A stretch of 64,000 bases of DNA from Crotalaria pallida. Its lineage: Eukaryota > Streptophyta > Magnoliopsida > Fabales > Fabaceae. The notes under the pieces were generated by a model. It was not told the DNA's origin. It did not search any database and saw only the letters and a program-made list of their open reading frames with translations. The translations under genes and the position numbers were made by a program. This document shows positions 12,801 to 24,800 of the stretch, piece by piece. Position 1 is the first letter of the stretch. Each line of letters begins with the position of its first letter. The DNA lies in the NCBI GenBank assembly GCA_037953625.1, contig CM075654.1, forward strand, positions 47,189,001 through 47,253,000, in the 5' to 3' direction.

Positions 12801-15800
12801 GAAACACTGAAGGGCAATTTGGGTATATTGAATTTTTTAATATCTCCGACTTTGTAGAGACGGAAATCATTAAATATTTTCGGTTCTACAAAGATAGAAT
12901 CAGTATTCCGTTTCGGCAAAACCGGAATAATGTTTAAATGACTTCCGTCTCTGTAGTATCGGAATGACATTTTCGACGTTGTGGAACTGGAATTAGCACG
13001 CTTAAAGGGTGTTTATGTCCATGCAAATTTGAAACGGGGGCCAAAAAGTCACGAATGGGATCAAAAAGCAATTTCCTTAAAAAATGCCTATGACTATTCT
13101 CGTTTGTAAATGGTTCAGTCCAGTCCAGGCCCTTAATAGGCCAAACCATAGGCCCCTAATAGATTGACTAGCCTATTTCCATCCCTACATGTGTGCTACC
13201 CATGCACAAGATGTGGAAAATTGGTGTGGATAATTGATTATTTAAATGATGACATCAAGTTATTAGGGGTAATTTTGTTAAAAAAATATTTGTTTCCTTA
13301 AAAAATATAAATTGTCCTATAATATATTACAAAATTTTTTTTCTAGAAGGTGCCCTATATATAAGACCAGAGGGAGTAATATATTTTTTTTTTTATTGAA
13401 AAGTAATAAGATAAGAGCTATTTAATATTTTGTTCACCCTTTCAAAAATAATATTGTCTAAAAATTAATCAATCCTCAATATATTATTTTATGAGTTAGG
13501 ATCCATTAACAATAGGTGTTAAACTTGCACTTACACATTCACATAACATTTTATATATTATGAAATTTGTCAATCCAACCGTTGAATTATATGTTATTAT
13601 CAAGTAGATCAAGTCTACAAAATTTCATAGAATATAAAAATTATTTGATACTTCATCCAACTATTTTATTTTAACGGATAATACGTTATTTAAAATATAA
13701 GTAAATATGCATTAGATTACATACCTATGAATCTCCGAATGATCAGAAATTTGGTATGTATGATCATCATCATAATAATAACATATAATTCAACAGTTGG
13801 ATGAACAAATTTCATCATATATAAAAAGTTATGTGAATGTGTAAGTGACTAAGTTTTGCACGCGATGTCAACGGATCCTAACTCATTATTTATTGATTAC
13901 TTAATCATATATTATAGTATATAATTTTCAGAATTTTTATTTATCATTTTGACTTCATTTTGAAAGGTTATTTTTTATATTTTCTCCGTCTTACAAAAAT
14001 GGTAACAAATTAAAAAGTCATAAAATTAAGAAGACATGCATTTGATGGCTTATTTAATACTCCATCCGTTTAATATGTAGTGTGTTTTAAAGTTATGCAA
14101 TGATGTAAGGATTTGTTGTATTTTGACTATAATGTCCCTATATAATCATTATTGAAGAGAGAGAAAGACATTGGAAGAGAAAAGATAGTGTAATAAATAA
14201 GAGTGTGTTTGAAAAAATAGCATTAATTATATATTGGCTTTATAAAAGAACAAGACTTATGAAACATGGTACAAATACTAAAACAACAATACATATGAAA
14301 TAGAGGGAGTACACAATATCGGTCAGCCATAAACTTTGCGTTTGTGGATGAACAACATATAAGTTATCATACTTGTATATCCACCATTTGAGTCATGAAC
14401 TAGATCAAAATCTGATAAAGAAATTGCCTTGATTTGAGGTCAAGGAGCCTCTTGTAGAAAAGGTGACAGAGAAATGATAGAAACTTTATTTTTTTCCATT
14501 CTTTTATTAATCACCAATATATAACAACGGGGTTGTAAATAAAAATAACAAACTCTCTCAACCAACTTGCTAAAATAATAATGACATCTCATACACAAAT
14601 ATTCCATAACAACCTCTCTCTTCACAACTTATAATCAGCTAAATATTTTGGCAACCTGCGAAGTCTTGTTGTCATATTTGGGTCAGACTTCTCATGGGGT
14701 TTGATGGTATTGTTAGAGTCTTCATGCAGTTTTGAATTGTTATCATTACTATGCGATCTTGATTTGTTATCATTTCTGTTCCTTGGGAAAATCACCTTGT
14801 TCTCAAGGTGATAGGTTGTACGCAACTCATTCCAATCTTCCCAAGTGGTGTCCTCCGGAGCCAACCCCATCCATTGTACCAAAACCAATTCAGTAGGAGG
14901 AGATGTGGAAGTGTCCCATTTGGAGCCCAGTATAACCATAGGAAGGATCATTGGACTGTTACCATGTGCGGCTGTAGGTAGATCAACCTGTTGAGCAGGG
15001 AAAGGGCCGTGATGAGCCTTGAGTACAGAGCAATGAAAAACCGGATGACTTTGGAAGTTGAAGGCAATTCTAGTCTGTATGCGACAGGACCAATTCGCTC
15101 CAGTATGCGAAAAGGGTCGTAGTAACGCTTACCCAGTTTATGATAAGTGACACCCCTTACAGAATTTTGAACGTATGGTCGAAAGCAAATATACACCCAA
15201 TCATTCACCTGGTATTCCACCAAATGTCGCTTGCTATTTGCGACTGTTTTCATCTGATCCTGCACCTTTTAAAGCTTCTTTTGGAGGGCATCTAGCATGT
15301 CTTGGCGAGTTGACAATAAGGAATCAACTGCCTCAACAGAAGAGGTGCCTGCTAAGTAATGCGGAATGGAGGGAGGTTCCTTCCCATATGTGACCTGAAA
15401 AGGAGACATCCCTGTGCGGAATGTACAGTAGTATTGTAACACCACTCAGCTAGTCCCAAGTACTTTCCCCGATCTGTTGGTTTGTTGTGCACCATGGAGC
15501 GAAGGTACTGCTCTAAGATCCTATTGAGGACTTCTGTCTTCCCGTCGGTTTTCGGGTGGATGGAAGTGTTTATCCGGAGTTTAGTGCCACACAACCGGAA
15601 TAATTCTCTCCAAAATTTGCTAATGAATACCGGATCACGATCCGAAACCAGGTTGCGGGAAAGTCATGGTGTTTACAAACCATGTCCAAGAAGAGTTGTG
15701 CAACCTTGAATGAAGTGAATTGAGTAGGTAATAATCCAAAGTGAGCACCCTTGGAGAAACGATCAACCACTACTAAAATGACTGTATTCCCTTGAAAGAG

Positions 15801-18800
15801 AAGTAAACCTGTAATGAAGTCCAGGGACAAGTCAACCCACGACTCCAAAGGAATAGATAATGGTTGGAGCAGACCCGCAGGTTTTTTTTTCATACTTTGT
15901 CTGCAAACACATGGCACATTGAGCAACGAACTTCTGGACATCCTCACGCATACCCTGCTAATAAAAGTTTTGTTGGAGTCGTGATAAAGTCTTTGCAATT
16001 CCTGTATGACCACTTAACGGCGTTGTGTGATATTCCTCCAATAGCAATTGAATGAAAGGATTGTCACGATTAAGCCAAAGCTTTCCTTTAAACAACAAAA
16101 GTTCCCGGTGGATGCTATAGTTATCATAGGCATGAGGATCATTCTGTACTGTCATGAATAGTTGAATAAATTCAGAACTTGCATGTAAGGCCTTGCGAAG
16201 TTCCTCTAGAAACAAAAAACGAGGCATGGATAGAATTAAGAGTTGGCTGTCACCAAGGTCATGGGGTCATGAGAGAGAATCAACCAGAACATTTGTTTTC
16301 CCTGCTTTATACTGAATGGATTAATCAAATCCTAGCAACTTTGACAAATAAACTTGTTGCTCAGGAGTCTGAATAATCTGTGACATTAACTCCTTGAGGC
16401 TGCGATGATCCGTGAGGATTGTGAAAGAGTGTCCAAGGAGATATTGTCGCCACATCTTGACAGCGGAAGTGATGGCATGAAGTTCCGCACATGTGTAGAG
16501 GAACGCATGAGTTTTGGACAAAAGGGCTTACTATGGAATGCTATTGGATGTCCCTCCTGCATAAGGACTGCCCCCATGGCCACCCCTAATGTGTCAGTCT
16601 CCAAAACAAAGGGAAAGTCAAAATTAGGAAGGGCTAAAACCGGTGCCTCCGTCATGGCCTTCTTCAAAGTGTCGAAGGTAGTTTGTGCCTCCATGGACCA
16701 CAGAAATGTGTCTTTCTTGAGGAAAGCTGTAAGGGGAGAGGCGATGGTGGCATATCCCTTGATGAATCGCCTATAGAACCCAGTTAATCCCAAGATATCG
16801 CGAAGAGCTTTAATAGTTGCAGGTGGTGACCAATCCACCATTGCTTGGATTTTGGATTTCTCAAGTGCAACACCCGTAGAAGAAACTATGTGCCCGAGAT
16901 ACTCCAATTGTTGTTGAGAAAACAAGCATTTAGAACCCCTTAGGAAGAACTCTCCTTATAACAATTGTTGAAGCGTTTGCTCTAAGTGGTAGAGGTGTTC
17001 TTCCAATGAACGACTATAAACCAAGATATCGTTAAAAAAGACGATCACAAATTTACGCATAAACGGCTTCAGCAATTCGCTCATTGTGTCTTGAAAGGTC
17101 GAGGGAGCATTGCAAAGCGCGAATGGAATTACCGTGTATTCATAATGACCATGATGAGTACGAAATGCGGTTTTAGGAATGTCTGCAGCATTCATGTGTA
17201 TCTGATGATAACCTTGGCGTAAATCCAATTTCGAGAACCAAGAAGCTCCTCCCAACTCATCCAAGAGTTCATCAATTGTTGGAATTGGGAATTTGTCCTT
17301 AATGGCATTAAGGGCACGAAAATCGACACAAAACCGCCAACTTCTGTCTTTCTTTTTCCCAAGCAGTATTGGAGAAGAAAAAGGACTATGACTTGGTTGA
17401 ATCATACCGTCGGTCAACATCTCCTCTACCTGTTTCTCTATTTTGGCCTTTTGAAAATGAGGGTACCTATAAGGTCGTACTGTGACAGGGGCAGAATTAG
17501 GGAGGAGGTGGATTTTGTGATCAGTATGGCGCGATGGTGGAAGTGAGGGGGGTTTTCGGAAAAGCTTGTTGTATTTTTGTAAGAGGGAAGAGATTTGAGG
17601 GAGAGGATGAGTAGGGACAATGTGTTTGTTTGGTAGAATTTGTGAGGGTGTAGTAGGTAGTATTCTAATGTGGAAGAAACTGGCGGCCCCATGGGTTTGT
17701 AGAAGGCGTTTGACTTGGTGGGTTGAAATGTCACTAAGCTTACAGGGTACGTCGGCTTTGAATTCCACAAATTTCCCATCCTTGACAAATTTCATAGTGA
17801 GTTGAGAATAATCCGTGACAATTGGGCCTAATTCCTTGAGCCACTAGATGCCACGGACAACATCGGCACCACTAATAGGAAGAACATGAAGGTCCACGAC
17901 AAACGTATGGCCCTGAATCATTAAATTGACCTCTGGACAAATACTTTGACATTCAATATCACTGCCGTTGCTCACTCTGACCCTCAATGTTTTGGTGGGC
18001 TGGGTTGCTAAATTCAAGAATTTAGCCACTATATCCTGGATAAAGTTATGAGTACTCCCCCCATCTACTAAAATAGTGATGGGTTGTTTTGCAATGTGGC
18101 CCATGATCCTGAGAGCTTCTGGAGCCGGTAAACCAGCTAAGGCATTGAAGCTAATTTGTGCCTCATTGTGGGTCATTTCCCTTCCTTCCAAAAGAAGATT
18201 ATTGGGGTCCACCTCAAGCGGCGGTGAATCAACCCGTACGTCATTATCCTCATCAACGACAACCATTAAAAAGAAACGACCCTTACACTTGTGCCTAGGA
18301 CTGAATTTGTCATCACAATTGTAACATAGTCCCTTCTCACGACGAGCCAGCATCTCCTCGTGAGTCAACTTCTTATAATGTGTTTTGGGTGGGGTGGACA
18401 GTGTTTCCAACGGCCGTGACGGTGGAGTAGGCAGCAATGGAGGACCGGAAGATGATGTAAAGGGGGGACGTTGACGAAAGTGTTGCCGTTGGTCGTTAAG
18501 TTTATCTTCCTGTAATTTGGCCAAAGCCGCAGCCTGCGTCAATGAATGCAGTTGCAATGCTTGGACCTCAAGGCGAATATCCGGGTTTAACCCGGAAATA
18601 AAATGACTCAGCAAAAAGGTGGAAGGGAGATTAACAATGTGATTAGCAAGTCGTTCAAATTCATTTAAGTAATCTTGAACCGTGCCTTTTTGAGTTAATT
18701 TGAAGAGAGATCCGCGTGGGTCGTCATAATAAGAAGTAGCAAAGCGAACCTCCAAGGCTTGCAGAAACTCGTGCCATGAAGGAAGCATGTTGTTCCTGTG

Positions 18801-21800
18801 TAACCATTGAAACCAGCTGAGGGTCGGACCATCCACGTAAAAGGAGGCATTTCGAAGCCTATTATCGTCCGGTGTGTGATGATACTCGAAAAACTACAAG
18901 ATTTTAAAGATCCAGCCCATTGGATCTATTCCATCAAACCAGGGAACGTCCAATTTCAGGTGAGGGGTGAACAGAGAAGAGCCGTTGTGAGGAGAACGAC
19001 GGTCATCGGAATGTGGATAGGAAGAGTCACGTGCGGTAAGTTGAGATGCAATGGAATACAAACGATTGGTGATTTCATTTTGGTTGTTGGTGAACTTAAG
19101 GATGGCTTCTTCCAAGTTGGTGATGGATTTGGAACGAGTATTGTGGTTTGTCATGACGGTTAAGGGAAGAGAGAATGACAAGTATAGAAGAGAAGAAAGG
19201 AAAAGATGCAACGAATCCTCAATGAAAGCACCAAAAATGATAAAGAAATTGCCTTGATTCGAGGTCAAGGAGCCTCCTGTAGAAAAGGTGACAGAGAAAT
19301 GATAGAAACTTTTTTCTTTTTTTTCATTCATTCATTAATCACCAATATATAACAACGAGGTTGTAAATAAAAATAACAAATTCTCTCAACAAACTCGCTA
19401 AAATAATAATGACATATCATACACAAATATTCCATAACAACCTCTCTCTTCACAACTTATAATCAGCTAAATATTTTGGCAACCTACGAAGTCTTGTTGC
19501 CATATTTGGGTCAGACTTCTCATGGGATTTGATTGTATTGTTAGAGTCTTCTTGCGGTTTTGAATTGTTATCATTACTATGCGGTCTTGAGTTGTTATCA
19601 AAATCATTCTCAACGAGTGAGCACTCAAGTTATTACTTTTATTATTTATATTTATTTTTATCTATTATATTTTTATATTTGATCTATTTATTTGATATTT
19701 AACATTAAATTTTTAATTTGTTATAATTTATTCTTTTGTTGTTTCAATTAGTCAAGTAAAAAAAACCTCAATCAATTATCAAATACATAATTTAATGTAT
19801 TTTGCATTGATCAACCAATCATAATTCTAAGTTTATAATTTTTAAGTTTTTCATTAATTACTCTAAATTTAGTTTGATACAAAAAATTTTGTGATTTTTT
19901 TATCATCCTTATAAAATGTAGGGAGTAATTTTTTTTGGAGAGAATATCACTTATATTAGAGCAAATATGAAATGTTAGGTCCTTGACTCAAACTTCAAAA
20001 ACTGTAATTTTTCCCGCTTCAACTAAATGATAATTTGGATGCATATCGAGGTGTGTTGTTAAAAATACGAAAATTCCCCTCTTATCAAATAATGTAATCT
20101 AGCAAGTAAGCAATTGATGATAGACAAAATTAATAGCATGATTATCATGTCATTGATGGGCAGTCCAAACAACACCACAAATCTAGTGATGTTTATGAAT
20201 GTTTGACTTTAATGTATATTACTATCTCCGTCTTATTTACAACTCGTCTTTTATAAGATTTTCCGGTCCTATTTATTAGTCATTTTATATTTTCTAGGAG
20301 TCATTTATTGCTTTCTACCTCTTATTTGCCTTTTTTATTAATATGAAACAATACATTGTGAAATTTCCAATGTAAATTAAAAGGATATAGTTGTAATGTT
20401 AAATATATTGCTTTTTGTGGTTCTCTTGTTACAAGTTTCTGGATCCTACTACTATGCTTTGATTATTTAGTAACCCTTCCTTCATTTCTTCCTTGAGCAT
20501 ATCACGTAACAATTTTGATCCTTTCTTTGATTACCATGGCTTGTAATGACCTCTCTATTGTCGCTTAGAAACTTTATTGCCAAGTGTGGTGTGGAGACCA
20601 CATTTCTTAATTCTTTCAAGCAGGGTCGTCGCAATAGGATGTTGTAGGGGGCATTAGCATTTACCACCTGAAGTTTCACCATAAATTTTTACTTAGAAGG
20701 GTGTCTTCAAAGATGGTAATGAGATCCATAGACCCTTTTACTTGGACTTGTTCCCCCGAAAATCCCACAAGTGTTCCGCTATATAATTGCGAAGCTACTT
20801 TGGGCATGTCCATATCTTAAAAAGTTATCCATATCGTATATCTGCTGAATTTCCTTGATCAATTAGTACCCTCTCGATGGTAAAATTGGTGATCCTACCT
20901 CAATGACCATTGGATCGTCCTATACTTGGTCTATCCCTTGGAAGTCATTATATATAAATCTTATGGTGGGTGATCTTCAGACATTATTTGTTCTCCCTGC
21001 AAACAACACTTGATGTAGGTGTTTGTTTCATACTGAACCATTGGTTCCTTCCTTTGCTAATCCTTTGGCTATGGTGTTAATGATTCTCGTAGCTTCCTTG
21101 GATCTTTGTCTCTCTATACCACTTCATCTTTGTCCTGCATGTCTCTATTTCTGCGATAATCATCCCAAGTTTCCTCTCTTCGGGATTCTTCCCTATAATT
21201 TGCTTTGTCCGTTCCCCTCTTTCTAAACTTAATGGGCCAACTGTCCTTTTCTAACGAACTTCTCAATTTAATTTTTCTAGGATATGCTTGTTTGTTAGTG
21301 TGTCCTCTGCTCCTGTAGTATAGACAACATTTCTTCGAATCGACATAAGGTGGGGTGTTCAAGAGTTTGGGCAGTGGTAGCAAGTTGGAGTTTCGTACAT
21401 CTTTAAGGATATTCTCTCTTCCAACCTTAAGCGATGTATAATACTGAAATCTGTGGGGAGCATAATACCATCACTTTCTAATCTATCTTTCCATGTTCGG
21501 GGTCGCTCTCCTTCTTGTCCTTTGAGTTTTGTTCTATCCTATGGAAATCTTCTTCTGTTTATGTTCATCTTGAACTTCTTTAATTCTTCCATATTGATGA
21601 AGCTTGTCATCATTCCCTTTCAAGGCATCCAAATGCCTCGATGTCGTCCAGGACAAATAGTCAAAAAATGGCCCTGGCCTTAATCTTGTCAAAAATACAT
21701 GCATAACTACAACAATCTTTAGATCTCTTATTCAAAGTGTTTCTTGTCTAAATATAGCCATAAATTCCCTCAATGATTCATGTCCCTCATGTCTAAAGTT

Positions 21801-24800
21801 TACCAAACTAACAGAAGTATGTTGGTGAGCTTTACTAGAAGTAAAATGGGTTTTAAATTTATTAACTAATTTATGAAAATATGAAATTGAGTTTAGAGGT
21901 AACTGAGAAAACTAAACCAGAGCTGACCCCTTCAGTGTTGTTGGAAACATTATGCACTTGATGGCATTTGAGGCTATCGTCATGAGCACCTCAGTGTTGA
22001 AAAATATGAGGTGATCTTCGATGTCAATTGTCCCATCATATTCGCCTATTTGTCACGATTAGAGATTCTCCGAAAAATTGGCTCTCATGATAGATCTAGA
22101 AAATGGATGATCCTGTGGTCTTCCCTTTGATATTGTTAAGGAGCTCGTCTTCCCATTGTGGGTCTCTCAAGATTTGTGCTTCCTTTCTCTTGGGAGTCCT
22201 CATGGTTTCTTTCGTCCTCTAGTTGTTGCTTGTCGTTTCTTGTCTGGATTTCGTCGACCTGCCTCTTCATCTCCTGTTTTTCTAGGATTAGTCTCTAGTG
22301 ACCTAGATGTCACTATCGTCCATTTTTTTGGATTGTTGGGGTGGAAAGATCAAGTTCAGATTCTCTTTTAGTCCAGATTTGGTTCTTTTGGTATCAACTA
22401 TGTCTATTTGATTTTGGTGGGGAAACATTATATCTTATGCCCGCTGTGGGAGACAATCGTTTCTGCTAATGCGTCGAAGTATTGCCCTAATATACTATAG
22501 ATAGAGAATTCGTGGAGGCACATGGCCTTATCATGATTGCCTTGCTAGTTTGCACCTACCACCTGTCTAGCTTAGGGAATAAGCATTATGCCTATGTGAA
22601 GGTGGTTTAGGCGGTTTACATGTGTATGATCCCTGCTTCGTCTTGCCTTGCTCCAATTGTCCCTTTAGTCGTGGGATGGACGAATTCCTCGAGAATTATC
22701 CAAGATTTTATTTGACGGGTATCACCTCGTATTCTCGAGTTGTTAACCTCGGAAACATTTACTTTGGTTGTTAACCTTTTTCGTCTTAGATTGAACCTTT
22801 AAATTTACTTTTGTTTGCATTAATAGTCCTACCTTCAATTTTGCATTGATACTATTAGAATATTAAGGGGTTATAAGAAAATTGGCTATAAAAGTATTAG
22901 CACAAACAGAAATGAGCTTGATAGATCAATTTGAGATTAAAAAAAAGTTAATGGGTCAAAGTAAGTCAAACAAACAACTTGAGAGATCAAATTAGCATTT
23001 TTTTCCTAATTTATATGGATTTGCTGAGCATTATTAGCGCTTAGGGTTAAGGATAAAAAGTCAACAATAATAAAAAGACTATAAAAAATTAACATCACTA
23101 GCTTTTAAAATATTTAATATTTAATTTTTCAATACAATAAAACTTTTTATAGCTTAGATAGAGGTTTAAAAAAAATGTTATCATTGCTATTTTTCCTTTA
23201 TTTTTTATTTGTTATAGTTCCCATTTTGAAAATTTTAGTAGTCCTTTATGCAGTTCACTACATTTCTTATGTTGTGTTATATTAATTTTGTTATTCTCTA
23301 ATTTCTCGTTATTAAGGTTTGGACTATATATTTTTTTTATTTGTAGAACATTACTCTTTTTGGTATTATATGTAAGATCCTCTTGCAAAATTTTATGTCC
23401 ACGAAGAAAATAAATTAATATTGTTTTTTTTAAGGGAAGTAAATTAATATTGTTAGTAGCGTAAATATTTAATATACTTTTTCAAAATTACCCTTATAAT
23501 TGTCATTAAGATTCTAAAAAGTATTGACTTTATAAGGATGTTTTTGAAAAAAAAAATTAGATGTTATTGAAAATTGAAATAAAACCTTACAAATAAAACC
23601 AATTTTTTTTCCAAAAAAAGCATACATATAGAACAAAAAGAGCAAAAAAGATTTAAAAAATAATTAATTTGTTAAATAAGCATATCATATTTTAACATAG
23701 TTATACGCAAGTTAAAATAAAATAAGCATACTAATTAAATAAAGTAAGCTCGTATTGGAAAATTAAATACTGTATATCATATTTCCATACAATCTTTTTT
23801 TTTAATTTTTTTTTTAATTTATCCCATGCATGCATACTTCAGAAAAACCTTGCATATCATTGAGACTTAATCATACGACAACGATTTGTGCAACAAGACA
23901 AGTTTAATAAGTTGTGACGATATTCGAATATTAGGTAAAACCAAGAAAGATGTTAGCTTCCTTACAAATTTACCTGGTGCATCTCAAAAGCTGAAGATCT
24001 TTATAGCTGATCTCAACAATCCAGAAAGTTTTGGTGCTGCAATTGAAGGATGTATTGGGGTATTCTATACTGCTACTCCGATGGATTATCAAGAAGACGT
24101 AGAAACATTGTCCAAAAGAACAGTTGATGGAGCCTTGGGAGTTTTAAAAGTTTGCATAGCTTCAAAGACTGTGAAGCGAGTTGTTTTCACTGCAAGTTGC
24201 ACTGATCTTATGTATAGTGGAAAAGAAGCTGAAGAATTAGATGAGAGTTATTGGAGTGATGTGGATCTTATTTATAAGTTGAAGCCAAATATGTGGTCTT
24301 TTTGTGTTTCCCAGGTACTGGCAGAGAAAGCAGTTCTTGAATTTGGAGAACAACATGAATTAGATGTCGTGCCTATGATTCTTCCCTTTGTTATTGGACC
24401 ATTCATTTGTTCAAAGCTTCCTGATCCACTTAAAACTTGGTTACTTGGTAAGTTCTGCAATGTGTCACTCTTACTTATTAGTTCACTTTGATTTAATGGT
24501 GAAATACACATTTGATAGCTCGTCCTTATTAAAATCAAATGATCTTTTCAAGAAAATGACACTCTTTAAAGAAGTAATAAAAAAAGATTTTTTTTTAAAC
24601 CTCGGCCGTAAATAAAAACCTATAAAGGGATAATAGTTGTTGGGAAATGATGTATTATTGAAAGAATAAAATATTTATGCGTTTAATTTTCCAATAATTG
24701 ATATCCTTTATTGAGTTTTTGTCCTTAAAAAAATCCATAAAAAATATTATTGAGTCTTCTTCTTTCATATGTATTGTAGTTTTACAAAATTAATATATAA

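Larger units (their letters stand above)
6985..13085. mobile_element. Inverted duplication of a Mutator-like element (arms about 3 kb)
   Basis: The left arm starts AAGGAAATTGCTTTTTGACC and the right arm ends in its reverse complement, GGGATCAAAAAGCAATTTCC. Matching continues inward through CATGGACGAAAACACCCTTTAAGCG, CGGAATACTGAT and both transposase genes to a centre near 10030. The centre is complex: a segment containing ATGATTACGAGGAGAACATGCC occurs in plus orientation at about 9900-10050 and again at 10127-10260, mirroring the ends of both arms. By eye the arms are roughly 90% identical. Outside the arms, ATCTATTAG-type sequence occurs on both flanks (about 6920 and 13160), suggesting remnants of the outer TIR. 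The whole element lies in intron 1 of the reductase gene. Confidence 0.85.
14408..19605 (-). mobile_element. Reina-type chromovirus (Ty3/gypsy), complete but dead
   Basis: The 360-bp LTR at 14413-14772 and the 363-bp LTR at 19238-19600 both run from TGATAAAG to TTATCA on the plus strand. The 5-bp duplication AAATC flanks the element exactly (14408-14412 and 19601-19605). The length of 5.2 kb, short LTRs and a C-terminal chromodomain fit the Reina clade. The order on the minus strand is gag, protease, RT, RNase H, integrase, chromodomain. By eye the LTRs differ at about 18 of 360 positions, so the insertion is not recent. It lies in the reductase intron, antisense to the gene. Confidence 0.92.
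3939..23934 (+). other. Intron 1 of the reductase gene, about 20 kb and transposon-filled
   Basis: The donor GTAAAT follows the Rossmann exon and the acceptor TTAG precedes the codons for KTKKDVSFLTNLP, with compatible phase (1 nt plus 2 nt make a Gly codon). Inside lie a SINE, the inverted MULE, MITEs, a Reina-type element and a gypsy gag-protease remnant. Without these the intron would be only a few kilobases. The stretch 3939-5542 has no recognisable gene; 22471-23934 is AT-rich with none either. Confidence 0.75.

Noticed and set aside
23886..23934. Alternative first exon of the reductase directly upstream of exon 2
   Set aside because: The upstream frame has no Rossmann glycine motif, while exon 1 at 3818 supplies it with matching splice phase and brings the length to the family norm.
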